Shown: positions 33,900 through 43,139 of the stretch, piece by piece
Layout of the letters: each line of letters begins with the position of its first letter
Position numbering within the stretch: position 1 is the stretch's first letter
Program-made: the position numbers and the translations under genes
The notes under the pieces: model-generated
Databases searched by the model: none
Told to the model about the DNA's origin: nothing
The model's input: only the letters and a program-made list of their open reading frames with translations
Assembly (NCBI GenBank): GCA_041906145.1
Contig: JAYRJU010000001.1
Location: 248,001 to 312,000, forward strand
Direction: 5' to 3'
DNA from: SHVO01 sp041906145
GTDB lineage: Bacteria > Pseudomonadota > Alphaproteobacteria > Rhodospirillales > Rhodospirillaceae
Length of the DNA: 64,000 nucleotides

Positions 33900-33914
33900 C
33901 ATTGTGAGACAATG
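33900..33914. repeat. Short palindrome in the divergent spacer before the methyltransferase
   Basis: CATTGT (33900-33905) and ACAATG (33909-33914) are perfect inverted copies with a 3-base spacer. The palindrome lies between candidate -35 (TTATCA, 33913-33918 reversed) and -10 (TATCAT, 33891-33896 reversed) boxes of the minus-strand gene, where a repressor could bind. Confidence 0.4.
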
Positions 33915-34082
33915 ATAAATATTGATCGGCGCGGCCAGATTGTGGATAAATGGGAGGCTCGCGCGAGGTCTCTTAAGGCGTGCGCGGGAAGCGCGGATCA
34001 GGTACTTTCGGTTGGGCTGTCCCGCGTGGCGGCCTAGCGGTTTAAGCGGGCCCGTGAGACGGGGCCGCGGAGGGGTTTCTAC

Positions 34083-34841
34083 ATGAGCTTGTGGCGCGCC
34101 GTTGCGAGAGGGTTCACCCTCATCGAAATGGCCATCGTGCTGGTGGTGATCGGGTTGATCCTGTCCGGCGGACTGATGGCGCTGACGCCCGTCCTGAAAA
34201 GCACCAAGACAACAGAAACAAACGCGCGCCTCGACCTTATCGAGAAGGCGCTGGTCCTTTACACCATCCGGAGTGGATGCCTTCCTTGCCCCGCGGACGG
34301 AACGAGCGGTACGTCGGCTGGCCTCGCGGCACCGACCGGCTGCGGCGCTTGCACTGTTGCCGCGGCCAATGGGGTCGTCCCGTGGACATCTTTGGGTCTT
34401 TCGGAACGCGACGCCACGGACGGCTGGGGCAATCGCATTTCCTACGTCGTCAGCACGACGCTCGCTGCGACAAACACAAGCATGCAGCGTAACGGGACCG
34501 ATTATCCCGATGGCACACTGCGGGTCGAGGATGCCGACCCCGCGACGGCCACGGGCGCCGCCAGCCTTTTAACGGATGAAGCGGCTTATGTGCTCATTAG
34601 CCACGGCGAAGATGGGTATGGTTCGCGATCGACAAGTGGCGCGGCATTCGCCGACGCGCCTGCCGGCAACACAGTGCAAGCGAATAACGCCACCAAGGCC
34701 TGCAATGGGGCGAACCCCTGTCAGCAGGGCGATCCAATCGACGTCACGGGTAACGACAAATTCGACGACCTCGTGCGCTGGCGCACCGGACCGTTGATCG
34801 TCCAGCTGTGCGGCGAGAGCGCCTGCGGCAATCCCGCGTAA
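34083..34841 (+). CDS. Type IV pilin-like protein (prepilin N-terminal methylation motif)
   Basis: A 252-residue secreted pilin-like protein. Leader of 11 residues ends RG, then FTLIEMAIVLVVIGLILSGG, with cleavage after Gly and Glu at +5, the class III signal recognised by the prepilin peptidase encoded at 50404-51150. The globular part has two CxxC-like pairs (GCLPCPADG, GCGACTVA) and DGWGNRISYVV. GGAGGGG lies before ATG. Probably a minor pilin. First of a plus-strand group with transglycosylase, pilT and pilU. Confidence 0.85.
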   Translation: MSLWRAVARGFTLIEMAIVLVVIGLILSGGLMALTPVLKSTKTTETNARLDLIEKALVLYTIRSGCLPCPADGTSGTSAGLAAPTGCGACTVAAANGVVPWTSLGLSERDATDGWGNRISYVVSTTLAATNTSMQRNGTDYPDGTLRVEDADPATATGAASLLTDEAAYVLISHGEDGYGSRSTSGAAFADAPAGNTVQANNATKACNGANPCQQGDPIDVTGNDKFDDLVRWRTGPLIVQLCGESACGNPA

Positions 34842-34864
34842 TGTATTCTTGGGGGACCAATAAA

Positions 34865-36034
34865 GTGAAGCGTTTGGGTTCTTTGGCCGCGGCCCTTGCC
34901 GCGACATTCGCGGCTGTAACGTTCGCGCCGCCGGTGGAGGCCCAGGAGACGGATCTTTCGCCGGACATGCTGTGTTTCCGGTATTCACAGAATTTCGAGC
35001 GGAGCCTGCGCATCCCGCAAGGACTGCTGACCGCGATCACGCTGGCTGAGACCGGCCGTCCAAACGAGAGCACCGGTCAGATGTCGGCATGGCCATGGAC
35101 GATCAACGTCAACGGCGAGGGCCAGTTTTTCGAGACCAAGGACGAAGCCGTCGCCGCTGTGCGCAAGCTGCTCGATTCCGGGCAACGCTCCATCGACGTC
35201 GGATGCGCGCAAGTAAACCTTCGCTACCACCCGACCGCCTTCCCGACCGTCGAAGATGCCTTCGATCCCATGAACAACATGGGTTACGCGGCGCGTTTCT
35301 TGTTGTCATTGCACGACCTTCAAGGTTCTTGGTCGCAGGCCGTGGAACGTTACCACTCGGCTGACGACGGCCGCCGCGAACAGTACCGTGAAAAGGTCAT
35401 GGGCCTATGGAACCGCGAAGCCCGCAACGTGGTAATGAATGCCGTGATGGCCGAGGACACCGATACTCCGTATCACCTGGCGGTGCGTGACTTCGCCGCC
35501 GGTCGCTACACCGAGGCGCTCGATAAGTACCAGGCTATCGTCGACAAAAAGGCCGACGACCGCATCGGCCTTCTGGGCGTGGCCATGAGCTACGAGGAAT
35601 TGGGCCGCGATTCAGAATCCATGCAGGCCTATGCCCGCTACCTCGGCTCGGAGCCATCGAACGAGACCATTCTCACCCGCGTGATCCAAAAGGCGAGCGC
35701 CAAGCCGGCCGCCGACGCCCGCGCCGATCTCGAAGCAGTCCGCGCCGCCGGGGTTGGGCAGCCGAGCTTGATGTCGGCGCTAGCGGAAGTCGCCAATTCG
35801 TTGGGCGACAATGAGGCCGCATTCAAATATGCCGCCGACGCCGCGCAGCGCGCGCCGAACGTGGCGGCTTACCAGCTGAACGCAGGCGTACTCGCCGACC
35901 GCCTCAACCGGCCGTCCGTGGCGCTTCAGCATTACGAGCAATTCCTGGCGCTATTCACGCGTCAGCCGAGCTACGTGGACACGCCGGTCGACGGTATCCG
36001 CGAGCGCATCAAATATCTGCGCGCACGGCTCTAA
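34865..36034 (+). CDS. Secreted transglycosylase SLT domain plus TPR protein
   Basis: A 389-residue exported protein. Signal peptide MKRLGSLAAALAATFAAVTF...VEA-Q at residues 1-25. An SLT-like (lysozyme-fold) domain at about 40-175 has the catalytic-Glu region ITLAETGRPN, SIDVGCAQVNLRYHP and YAARFLLSLH. The C-terminal half is TPR-like (YTEALDKYQAIVDKKADD, GMSYEELGRDSESMQAYARYL). It probably cuts peptidoglycan to let the pilus pass and uses its TPRs to bind pilus parts. GTG 34865 is chosen for its GGGGGA site 8 bases upstream; ATG 34841 is an alternative. Confidence 0.85.
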   Translation: MKRLGSLAAALAATFAAVTFAPPVEAQETDLSPDMLCFRYSQNFERSLRIPQGLLTAITLAETGRPNESTGQMSAWPWTINVNGEGQFFETKDEAVAAVRKLLDSGQRSIDVGCAQVNLRYHPTAFPTVEDAFDPMNNMGYAARFLLSLHDLQGSWSQAVERYHSADDGRREQYREKVMGLWNREARNVVMNAVMAEDTDTPYHLAVRDFAAGRYTEALDKYQAIVDKKADDRIGLLGVAMSYEELGRDSESMQAYARYLGSEPSNETILTRVIQKASAKPAADARADLEAVRAAGVGQPSLMSALAEVANSLGDNEAAFKYAADAAQRAPNVAAYQLNAGVLADRLNRPSVALQHYEQFLALFTRQPSYVDTPVDGIRERIKYLRARL

Positions 36035-36066
36035 GACCGGCCGCACCTTTTCGAACGGGGGACCAC

Positions 36067-37203
36067 ATGGACATCACTGAACTTCTTGCCTTTGCGCAAA
36101 AAAATAAATCCTCCGACCTGCATCTGGTGGGCGGCAAGGAGCCCATGGTGCGCATCGACGGCGGCTTGCGTCCGATCAAAACCGGCGATCTCGCGGCCGA
36201 TACGGTCAAGAATATGCTGTACTCGGTGATGACCGAAGAGCAGCGGGCGCTGTACGAAGCCGAGAAGGAAATCGACTTCGCTATCGCGTTCGGGACCGAG
36301 TCCCGCTTCCGCGTAAACGCCTACACGACCACCACCGGGCCGGCGGCCGCGTTCCGTGAAATCCCCACCAAGATCCCGTCGCTGGAGCAACTGAATGCGC
36401 CAGAGATGTTCAAGCAGTTCTGCGAATTCGAGCGGGGGCTGGTGTTGGTCACCGGCCCGACGGGCTCGGGCAAATCGACCACGCTGTCGGCCATGATTAA
36501 TCACATGAACGAAAACAGCGACATGCATATTCTGACGGTGGAGGATCCTGTCGAATTCGTTCACCCAAAGAAACGCGCGTTGATCAACCACCGCGAAGTC
36601 GGCCGTCACACGCAATCGTTTGCGCGCGCCCTGAAGAGCGCGCTGCGGGAAGACCCGGATGTAATCCTGGTTGGCGAAATGCGCGACCATGAAACGATTT
36701 CGCTGGCGCTGACCGCCGCCGAAACCGGCCACCTCGTGATGGGAACGTTGCACACCAGCTCGGCGGCGAAAACAGTGGACCGTATCATCGACGTGTTTCC
36801 GGCCGGCGAGAAGGAAATGGTGCGTTCGATGATTGCCGGCTCTCTGCAGGCCGTGATCAGCCAAGTGCTGCTGAAGCGCAAGGGCGGCGGGCGTGCCGCG
36901 GCCCACGAAATCATGGTGGGCACCTCAGCTGTGCGTAACCTGATCCGCGAAAATAAGGTTCCGCAGATCTATTCCATGATCCAGGTCGGACAACGCTACG
37001 GCATGCAGACGATGGAAGATTCCATGCGTAAGCTTGTCGAGCAGGGCATCGTGGACATAAGTGAAGTTGCCGCCATGTCGGCAAAATTGGGTGACGGGGG
37101 CGGCGAAAGCCCCGGTTCGAAACCGGCCGCGCCCGCTGCGGCGGCTCAGCCTGCGCCTCAAGCGGCCGCGGCGCCGGCCGGCAAGTCGCGCTCGATTTTC
37201 TAG
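36067..37203 (+). CDS. pilT: Pilus retraction ATPase PilT
   Basis: A 378-residue hexameric ATPase that powers pilus retraction at the cytoplasmic base. Walker A TGPTGSGKST at 129-138; Asp box VEDPVEFVH; Walker B ILVGEMRD; His box TGHLVMGTLHT. The PilT signature AIRNLIRE appears as AVRNLIRE. The last 30 residues are Ala/Pro-rich. GGGGG precedes the ATG. pilU follows after 51 bp. Confidence 0.94.
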   Translation: MDITELLAFAQKNKSSDLHLVGGKEPMVRIDGGLRPIKTGDLAADTVKNMLYSVMTEEQRALYEAEKEIDFAIAFGTESRFRVNAYTTTTGPAAAFREIPTKIPSLEQLNAPEMFKQFCEFERGLVLVTGPTGSGKSTTLSAMINHMNENSDMHILTVEDPVEFVHPKKRALINHREVGRHTQSFARALKSALREDPDVILVGEMRDHETISLALTAAETGHLVMGTLHTSSAAKTVDRIIDVFPAGEKEMVRSMIAGSLQAVISQVLLKRKGGGRAAAHEIMVGTSAVRNLIRENKVPQIYSMIQVGQRYGMQTMEDSMRKLVEQGIVDISEVAAMSAKLGDGGGESPGSKPAAPAAAAQPAPQAAAAPAGKSRSIF

Positions 37204-37254
37204 ATATCAATCCAGGCGCGCGGTTCCCCCGCACGCCTTTCACGGAGCATTTCT

Positions 37255-38385
37255 ATGGCAATGGACGCCGAGTTCGAGGGCTGGCTGAAGGAATTGGCGG
37301 GTCCGGGCGGATCCGATCTTTATGTGACCGTCAATGCTCCGCCGGCTTGGCGCGGTGACACGGGGTTCAAGAACCTGCGCGAAAAGCCGCTCACGACCGA
37401 CGAAGTATGGCGCATCTGCAAGTCGTTCATGGGCGAAAAGCAATTCAAGGAATTCGAGACGACCGGCGAGTTCAACATGGCGACTGTCATGGAAGGCGTT
37501 GGACGGTTCCGCCTGAATCTCTTCAAGCAACGCGGTATGCCGGGCCTCGTCGCGCGCATCATCCGCTCGAAAATCCCCTCCCTCGCGGACCTTAAACTTC
37601 CGGCGCTTCTTGGCGATATGGTCATGGAAAAGCGCGGCCTGATCTTCATGGTGGGCGGCACCGGTTCGGGCAAATCGACATCGCTGGCGGCCATGATCGG
37701 CCATCGCAACGAAAGCGCACCCGGGCACATCATCACGATCGAGGACCCGGTCGAATTCGTGCACGATCACAAGAAGTGCATTGTCACCCAGCGCGAAGTT
37801 GGCGTGGATACGGACTCTTTCGACGCCGCGCTTAAAAACACCCTCCGCCAGCATCCGGACATGATCCTGATCGGTGAAATCCGCGACATGAAGACGATGG
37901 AGCATGCGCTCAACATCGCCGAAACCGGGCATCTCGCGATGGCGACCTTGCACGCCAACAACGCGAACCAGGCGATCGAGCGCGTCATCAACCTGTTCCC
38001 GAACGAGATGCATCATCAAATCTTGCTCAATCTTTCGCTCAATCTGCGCGGCATCATATCGCAGCGCCTGGTGCCGAAGATCGGCGGCGGCCGCACCGCG
38101 GCGCTCGAAATCATGCTCAATCAAGGTTACGTGAAGGACCTGATCGCCAAGGGTGAAGTGAAGGATATCAAGAAGATCATGGAGGAAAGCGTGCATCTCG
38201 GCATGCAGACCTTCGACCAGGCGCTTCTGAACCTTTTCAAGGCGGGTCAGATCAACGAGGAAACGGCGATCGCCGAAGCCGATAACGCAGGGGACCTCAA
38301 GATGAAGATCAAGCAGGAACAGATGACCAGCGGCGGCAAGGGCGGTCTCAAAGACCTCGACACCTCCGCACTCAAGCTGGGTTAA
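37255..38385 (+). CDS. pilU: PilT/PilU-type accessory retraction ATPase
   Basis: A 376-residue PilT paralogue. Walker A GGTGSGKST, ITIEDPVEFVHDHKKC, Walker B MILIGEIRD, and TGHLAMATLHANNANQAIERV as in PilU. The tail QEQMTSGGKGGLKDLDTSALKLG also resembles PilU. It likely assists PilT in retraction against load. Ends in a 4-bp convergent overlap with the ABC ATPase gene. Confidence 0.9.
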   Translation: MAMDAEFEGWLKELAGPGGSDLYVTVNAPPAWRGDTGFKNLREKPLTTDEVWRICKSFMGEKQFKEFETTGEFNMATVMEGVGRFRLNLFKQRGMPGLVARIIRSKIPSLADLKLPALLGDMVMEKRGLIFMVGGTGSGKSTSLAAMIGHRNESAPGHIITIEDPVEFVHDHKKCIVTQREVGVDTDSFDAALKNTLRQHPDMILIGEIRDMKTMEHALNIAETGHLAMATLHANNANQAIERVINLFPNEMHHQILLNLSLNLRGIISQRLVPKIGGGRTAALEIMLNQGYVKDLIAKGEVKDIKKIMEESVHLGMQTFDQALLNLFKAGQINEETAIAEADNAGDLKMKIKQEQMTSGGKGGLKDLDTSALKLG

Positions 38386-39128
38386 GCGGCCTCGGTACGC
38401 TCGAGCGCGAGAAGGAACGCGCGTTCGAGCGACGGCGCGGCATATTGCGCGACGAAGTCCTTCGGCGAGCCCACAAAGATGATTCGGCCGCCGTGCAAGA
38501 TGCCGATGCGGTCGCAAATCTCCTCGATGTCGGCGAGGATGTGCGAGCTGAAGAAGATCGAACGCCCGGCGCGCTTGGCTTCCAGTAATTGATCCTTGAG
38601 CAGCACGCGGGCGCGCGGATCCAACCCGCTCATGGGTTCGTCGAGGATCATCAGTGGCGCCGCCACGAGTAACGCGCCCACGAGACCAAGCTTCTGCCCC
38701 ATGCCTTTAGAATAGGTGCGTACGGTACGGCCGAGCGCTTCAGGGTCAAGATCGAGTGCCGCCGCAACGGCGCGCGCGCGATCGCGGTCCAGGGCCTGCT
38801 TGAAATAGGCAAGCAGAATGGAAAGGTATTCATAGCCCTTGAGCTGAGACGAGGGCTGGAACTTTTCCGGCAGGTAAATGAGATGACGGCGCGACTTGGC
38901 CCGGGTGTTCGGCTCACCGAAAAACGAAACGCGCCCTTGAGACTGACGCAAGTCCAGGATCGAGCGGATCATCGTGGTCTTGCCGGCCCCGTTGATACCG
39001 ACCAGCCCGAAAATCTCCGCCGGCCGGAGCGCGAACGAGATGTCGTTCAGTACGACTTTTTTGCCATAGCCCGCTGTGACGTCGGTGAGCTCAAGGGGGA
39101 TGGCCGCGCTAGAAACGCTTACTTCCAT
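38382..39128 (-). CDS. ABC transporter ATP-binding protein at the end of the pilus operon (PilH-like)
   Basis: A 248-residue ABC ATPase of the ABC-2/CcmA-NosF class. Walker A GINGAGKTT; signature region YSKGMGQKLGLVGALL; Walker B LMILDEPMSGLDPRARV; H-loop FSSHILADIEEICDR. It is the last gene of the minus-strand pilus operon and overlaps the preceding gene by 10 bp. The matching permease lies eight genes upstream in the same operon (47407-48153). In Myxococcus xanthus the pil cluster includes ABC genes pilH and pilI needed for pilus formation; the analogy is inference. Confidence 0.88.
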   Translation of the reverse strand: MEVSVSSAAIPLELTDVTAGYGKKVVLNDISFALRPAEIFGLVGINGAGKTTMIRSILDLRQSQGRVSFFGEPNTRAKSRRHLIYLPEKFQPSSQLKGYEYLSILLAYFKQALDRDRARAVAAALDLDPEALGRTVRTYSKGMGQKLGLVGALLVAAPLMILDEPMSGLDPRARVLLKDQLLEAKRAGRSIFFSSHILADIEEICDRIGILHGGRIIFVGSPKDFVAQYAAPSLERAFLLALERTEAA

Positions 39129-39613
39129 GGCCCTTCAACAACAGCGCCGCTTTTGGTGACAAACGTCTGGTTCGGCGCGAGGCGCACGGGCCGCATACCT
39201 TGGGCGCTCAGCGGCACGAGAAGATCGACATAGTCGGACGATATCTCGGTGACCTCGATGGACTTGAGTTCCTGCTTAGGTCCGATCGGAACACCGTTGA
39301 TCCAGATCGTCCATTCGTCCGGGCTGTAATAGAGGATCGACGACAAATAGAGCGTCGCATCCTCGATAGGATCGCGGCCTCGGCCGCCGTTGCGTTCGGC
39401 ATTGGCTGAACTGCCTTCCACCATGCGATTGCGAATTTCGGTCAGCTCATCGATGCTGAACATCAACGTCTCGGGAGATTGCGTGTCCAAAATCTGCTGA
39501 CCCGCGCCCTCGCCCGCCGTCGCCGTAGCAGGTTTAGCGCTTGGTGTTTGGGCCCCAAGGGCGGAGCCGGTCAGGAAGGCAAAAACCGCGGCAATGCGTA
39601 AAATCGTTTTCAT
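39119..39613 (-). CDS. Secreted pilus-operon protein, MshK-like in position
   Basis: A 164-residue exported protein with a signal peptide (ILRIAAVFAFLTGSALGA). The middle has a Glu/Arg-rich helix (FSIDELTEIRNRMVEGSS) and the C-terminal half is a small beta domain: LYYSPDEWTIWINGVPIGP and DYVDLLVPLSAQG. This kind of WTIWING motif is seen in MshK/GspC/PilP-type periplasmic proteins that contact the secretin. It overlaps the PilO-like gene by 4 bp. Identity to MshK rests on place and general form only. Confidence 0.7.
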   Translation of the reverse strand: MKTILRIAAVFAFLTGSALGAQTPSAKPATATAGEGAGQQILDTQSPETLMFSIDELTEIRNRMVEGSSANAERNGGRGRDPIEDATLYLSSILYYSPDEWTIWINGVPIGPKQELKSIEVTEISSDYVDLLVPLSAQGMRPVRLAPNQTFVTKSGAVVEGPWK

Positions 39614-40296
39614 CGCGCCGCTCCCGGCTTCGCGCCCGCTTTCTCTTCTTCCTTCTGCGCCGTGCGCCAGGAAAGGAGAATTTCGCCGTTCACGAGACTT
39701 CCGTTCCCTTGCGAGATCGCGGCGAGTTCCCGTTCGTTCACCTCCGGCGCGCGCGACAACTTCAAGGATTCCAAAGCGAGCGAACCGGGAAAGGTTGTCG
39801 TCACGTCATCGAGGAAACGGTAGATCGAACCGTCGAATGGCGCCGTTACCTTCAAATTGACCGATTCCACATTCACCTTGTAAGCGCCGCTGGTTGGTTG
39901 ACTCGTCGCGGCATCAAGCGCATTCGCATTCGCCGCACTGAAGGTGAAGGTAAGCGCGTTCTCAAGACCATGCGGCATCGCCGCGTCGCGCAACGCGCCC
40001 AGGGCCGCGCGGCGCGTATGCGGGATGAGCTTGTCGCTCTTCATGAGCGCTTCGTACCTGTCCTTGTTTTCCGCGACAAAATCGACATCTTGCTTCGTCT
40101 GCGTGATGGATCTCGTGATCGTGCTGATCTCGTTGTTCAAACGCACGCCCTCCGCAAACGCGTCATCGCGCGCGCCACCGAGGAAAACAACCGATAGCGC
40201 GAAGAGCACACCCGTCACCAGCAACGTGACAATACCCATGAATGCCGGACGGGGGATGCTTTCAATGATCCGGCGAAAATCCTTCAGGGATCTCAT
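39610..40296 (-). CDS. PilO/MshJ-like pilus assembly membrane protein
   Basis: A 228-residue bitopic inner-membrane protein. One helix (GIVTLLVTGVLFALSVVFLG, about 21-40) is followed by a coiled coil (LNNEISTITRSITQTKQDVDFVAENKDRYEAL) and a ferredoxin-like periplasmic domain, the PilO/GspM/MshJ layout. Overlaps its neighbours by 4 bp on both sides. It would link the cytoplasmic PilM-like ring with the secretin in the periplasm. Confidence 0.75.
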   Translation of the reverse strand: MRSLKDFRRIIESIPRPAFMGIVTLLVTGVLFALSVVFLGGARDDAFAEGVRLNNEISTITRSITQTKQDVDFVAENKDRYEALMKSDKLIPHTRRAALGALRDAAMPHGLENALTFTFSAANANALDAATSQPTSGAYKVNVESVNLKVTAPFDGSIYRFLDDVTTTFPGSLALESLKLSRAPEVNERELAAISQGNGSLVNGEILLSWRTAQKEEEKAGAKPGAAR

Positions 40297-41915
40297 TTGC
40301 CCACCTTCTCGACACGATAGGCGGCGTAGAACCTTTCGCGCGCCCCAATACCCGCCGCTTCGGCCTCCGATCTTCCAAGGCCGCCGCTGAGCTCTTCGCT
40401 CGCTTGAGCGCCAACGGGCTCCTTGGTGACTGCAATCGTGTAACTACTGCCGAAGGCCGTCCGAAGGCGCTGTTCAATCGCACGCGCGGTCTGCACGGCT
40501 TCATCGGCGGAAGCAACCACGTCGGCGAGCCGCAGATCGATTGTAAGCGCATACGCCGCGGCCGATGCGGGCGCCGCGCCGCGGGCCTGCGCACCGGCTT
40601 GGCGCGCAGCGAGGTTCTCGAAGCTCAAATTAAGGACGACCGCGTCGCCGTCGAGGGCAGATACGATCCGGTGCAACTCGGGCGACAGCGGCACCTTTTT
40701 TGCGTCGAGCCTGTCCGCCACTTCAAGCGCATTGCGCATAGGCCCCGCGAGGTGCGGCGCGCTCGCCAGCGCCTTCTCTTCATCAGAAAGGCTCGCCCGA
40801 AGCCTTCCTAATTGCGTCGATAACATCTCGTTTTGGATATTGGATTGATAGAGCTCATACCCGGTCCAACCCGACCACCCGAGGAATCCGGCGACCAGAA
40901 GTCCCGCGGCGTACGGCGCGGCGAAATATGCGAGTTCGCGGATATCGTCCGAGGTATCGCCCATGGCCGCGGAACGGCTGAGTGGCAGCGCCGGCTTGCG
41001 TTTGGAGACGAACCAGGCGGCATGTAGGACGTCGCTATGAGCTTGGTCGGGCCGGCCGAGCGAGCCCAGATTGAGCATCGCGCCGGCTTCGTAAGGCGTG
41101 TAGACGGTGACCGAACGCGCGCCATCCCACGTTACGTCCTCGAGAACGGCCTTGTTCTCGGCACTGGTCAGAACAACGACATCGAGCGGCTCGCCGACTT
41201 GATAACCGAGACGGCGGATGTAGGTGATCGTGGCTTTAAAGTCGCGGACGATCATGTCCGCGAATTCGGCCGGCGGCGTATCGGCCGGCGGCGCCTGCGT
41301 GACGCGGGTGAGCGACAGGCGCCCATTCTTTTCGATGATCTGACGCAGGCCGCCCGTGACGTTAATACCGATCAAATGGCGCCAGTGATTTTTCTTCTCC
41401 GGCGCCGCGCCATCGGCGGCGGGCACGGCCTCATCCGGCGCATCTTTCGGCGCCAGTTCGCGGATGAGGTCGACGCTTTCGGTCGCGATCGTATAGACCC
41501 CGCCTTTTTCGTTCGGCAAGCTATTAACGAAGTCCAACCAGCCGACGATGCGCGCTTCGAGCGGTACGGACGCCATCTCGTACACCAGCGTCTTTTTCGA
41601 CGACTGATCGATCAGACGTGCGCCGCGCAGGCTTTGGCCAGGAAACGCCATATTGATGTGTCGCGCCAGCACCCGGCGCCGGTCAAAAATTCCAACGCGC
41701 GGGATCTCTTCTTCCTTGAAAGATTGGTCGAGCGTATCGATCAGCAGGGAGAGGCGGCAGCGGGCATCTTGCGCTAGCGCTTCACCCAGCTCTTCCTGCG
41801 CCATCGCAGAATCGGGCGATCCGAGCCACGCATTGGCAACCTTCCCGTCCACAAACCGGGTAAGCACGACGTTGTCGTCGCCGATACTCAGAACAAATTC
41901 GCCGCCCTTGGCCAT
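40293..41915 (-). CDS. PilM-PilN-like fusion / MshI-like pilus assembly protein
   Basis: A 540-residue protein with a cytosolic actin-like (PilM-type) first half of about 340 residues (FVLSIGDDNVVLTRFVDG, LIGINVTGGLRQIIEKNG), one membrane helix (about 352-372, PYAAGLLVAGFLGWSGWTGY) and a PilN-type periplasmic half with coiled coil (NIQNEMLSTQLGRLRASLSDEEKAL) and alpha/beta domain. In most type IVa pili these are two proteins. Here one chain carries both. It starts 18 bp after mshG and overlaps the PilO-like gene by 4 bp. Confidence 0.75.
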   Translation of the reverse strand: MAKGGEFVLSIGDDNVVLTRFVDGKVANAWLGSPDSAMAQEELGEALAQDARCRLSLLIDTLDQSFKEEEIPRVGIFDRRRVLARHINMAFPGQSLRGARLIDQSSKKTLVYEMASVPLEARIVGWLDFVNSLPNEKGGVYTIATESVDLIRELAPKDAPDEAVPAADGAAPEKKNHWRHLIGINVTGGLRQIIEKNGRLSLTRVTQAPPADTPPAEFADMIVRDFKATITYIRRLGYQVGEPLDVVVLTSAENKAVLEDVTWDGARSVTVYTPYEAGAMLNLGSLGRPDQAHSDVLHAAWFVSKRKPALPLSRSAAMGDTSDDIRELAYFAAPYAAGLLVAGFLGWSGWTGYELYQSNIQNEMLSTQLGRLRASLSDEEKALASAPHLAGPMRNALEVADRLDAKKVPLSPELHRIVSALDGDAVVLNLSFENLAARQAGAQARGAAPASAAAYALTIDLRLADVVASADEAVQTARAIEQRLRTAFGSSYTIAVTKEPVGAQASEELSGGLGRSEAEAAGIGARERFYAAYRVEKVGK

Positions 41916-41933
41916 GTCGAACCGCCGTTTCCG

Positions 41934-43136
41934 CTAGCTGCTGCCGAGGCTGTTATAGATCGGGCCCATGACGCCGGCGACGATCCAAGCCATGATCGCG
42001 CCCGAAATCACGGTCATCGCGGGTTCGATCATCGCGATCATGGCGTCGATCGCCTCATCGACGTCCTTGTCGTAGAAGCCCGTGACGTTATCCATCACGC
42101 CGCCCAAATTGCCGCTGTCCTCGCCGATCTTCACCATGCGGCAGACCAGGCTGGGGAATTGACCGGAGTTGCGCATCGCAACCGACAGAGGCTCCCCGTT
42201 CTGGACCTGCTGGCGAACGGTCTTCATCGATTCTTCGAGACAGCGGTTGGTCACAACGCGCTGCGCCGTTTCCAGGCATTGGAGAATGGGCACGCCGCTT
42301 TGGAACATCACCGCGAAGAAGTGAGCAAACCGCGAGATGGCGAGCTTGGTGATCAGCTGCCCAAATACGGGAATACGCAACGACAGACACGACATCGCGT
42401 AGCGCATCGTTTCGGACGTTTTCACCATGACGACAAGAGCGGCCGCGATAACGGCGGGCGTCAGGATTACAACGGACCAGTAGTTGACCACGAAGTCGGA
42501 CGTGGCAATCAGCGCCAGCGTCACCGGCGGCAACTCGGTGCCGTTGCTCTTGAGGAATTCAACGATCCCGGGAACGACGACGCCCATCATGAAGCCAAGC
42601 ATGCCGAGGATCAGCACCATCACGATCGCAGGATAGCGCGCTGCCTTCTTGACGCGCTGGCGAATAGCGTCTTCCCATTTCACGTGCTTCACGAGGTGCC
42701 GGAAAGATTCGGTCAGCTTTCCGCTTTCCTCGCCGGCCGCGACAAGCGCCGAATAGAGGTCCCCGAAAACCTTCGGATGCTTTTCGAATGCCGCCGACAG
42801 CGGCGTACCGCCTTGAACGTCGTTCAAAATGGTCGCCGTCAGATCGCGCAGGCGCGGGGTATCGGTTGAATCGCGCACGTCGGTCAGCGAGTCAAGCAAC
42901 GGAACACCGGCGGCCTGAAGCTGCTCGAGATGCACGAAAAACTGGATCTTCTCGCGCGCGCTGACACCCTTAGCCATCGCCGTCGTCAGCGCGCTGGTTT
43001 TCACCGGCTTGCTGTCGATCAGCATCAGACCGATTTCCTCAAGCTGCTGATGGAGGTCGGTCTCGTTATTGGCCGACAGCTTACCGCGGATCTGGCGGCC
43101 GGCGTCGTTCAGAGCGCGGTAGGCGTATTGAGCCAT
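41934..43136 (-). CDS. mshG: Type II secretion/pilus platform protein (MshG/PilC/GspF family)
   Basis: A 400-residue polytopic inner-membrane platform. Two repeated GspF domains, each with hydrophobic helices: first SAREKIQFFVHLEQLQAAGVPLLDSL, second LAISRFAHFFAVMFQSGVPILQCLE. The YRALNDAGRQIRGKLSA N-terminus is typical. It anchors the assembly ATPase and feeds pilins into the fibre. Follows the mshE-type ATPase after 3 bp. Confidence 0.92.
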   Translation of the reverse strand: MAQYAYRALNDAGRQIRGKLSANNETDLHQQLEEIGLMLIDSKPVKTSALTTAMAKGVSAREKIQFFVHLEQLQAAGVPLLDSLTDVRDSTDTPRLRDLTATILNDVQGGTPLSAAFEKHPKVFGDLYSALVAAGEESGKLTESFRHLVKHVKWEDAIRQRVKKAARYPAIVMVLILGMLGFMMGVVVPGIVEFLKSNGTELPPVTLALIATSDFVVNYWSVVILTPAVIAAALVVMVKTSETMRYAMSCLSLRIPVFGQLITKLAISRFAHFFAVMFQSGVPILQCLETAQRVVTNRCLEESMKTVRQQVQNGEPLSVAMRNSGQFPSLVCRMVKIGEDSGNLGGVMDNVTGFYDKDVDEAIDAMIAMIEPAMTVISGAIMAWIVAGVMGPIYNSLGSS

Positions 43137-43139
43137 TCG

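Noticed and set aside
34841..34864. ATG 34841 as start of the transglycosylase
   Set aside because: Overlaps the pilin stop as TAATG, but has no ribosome site; GTG 34865 has GGGGGA at proper distance and gives a cleaner signal peptide. Kept only as an alternative.
37240..38517. 425-codon minus-strand frame
   Set aside because: Antisense to pilU; no motif and no ribosome site.
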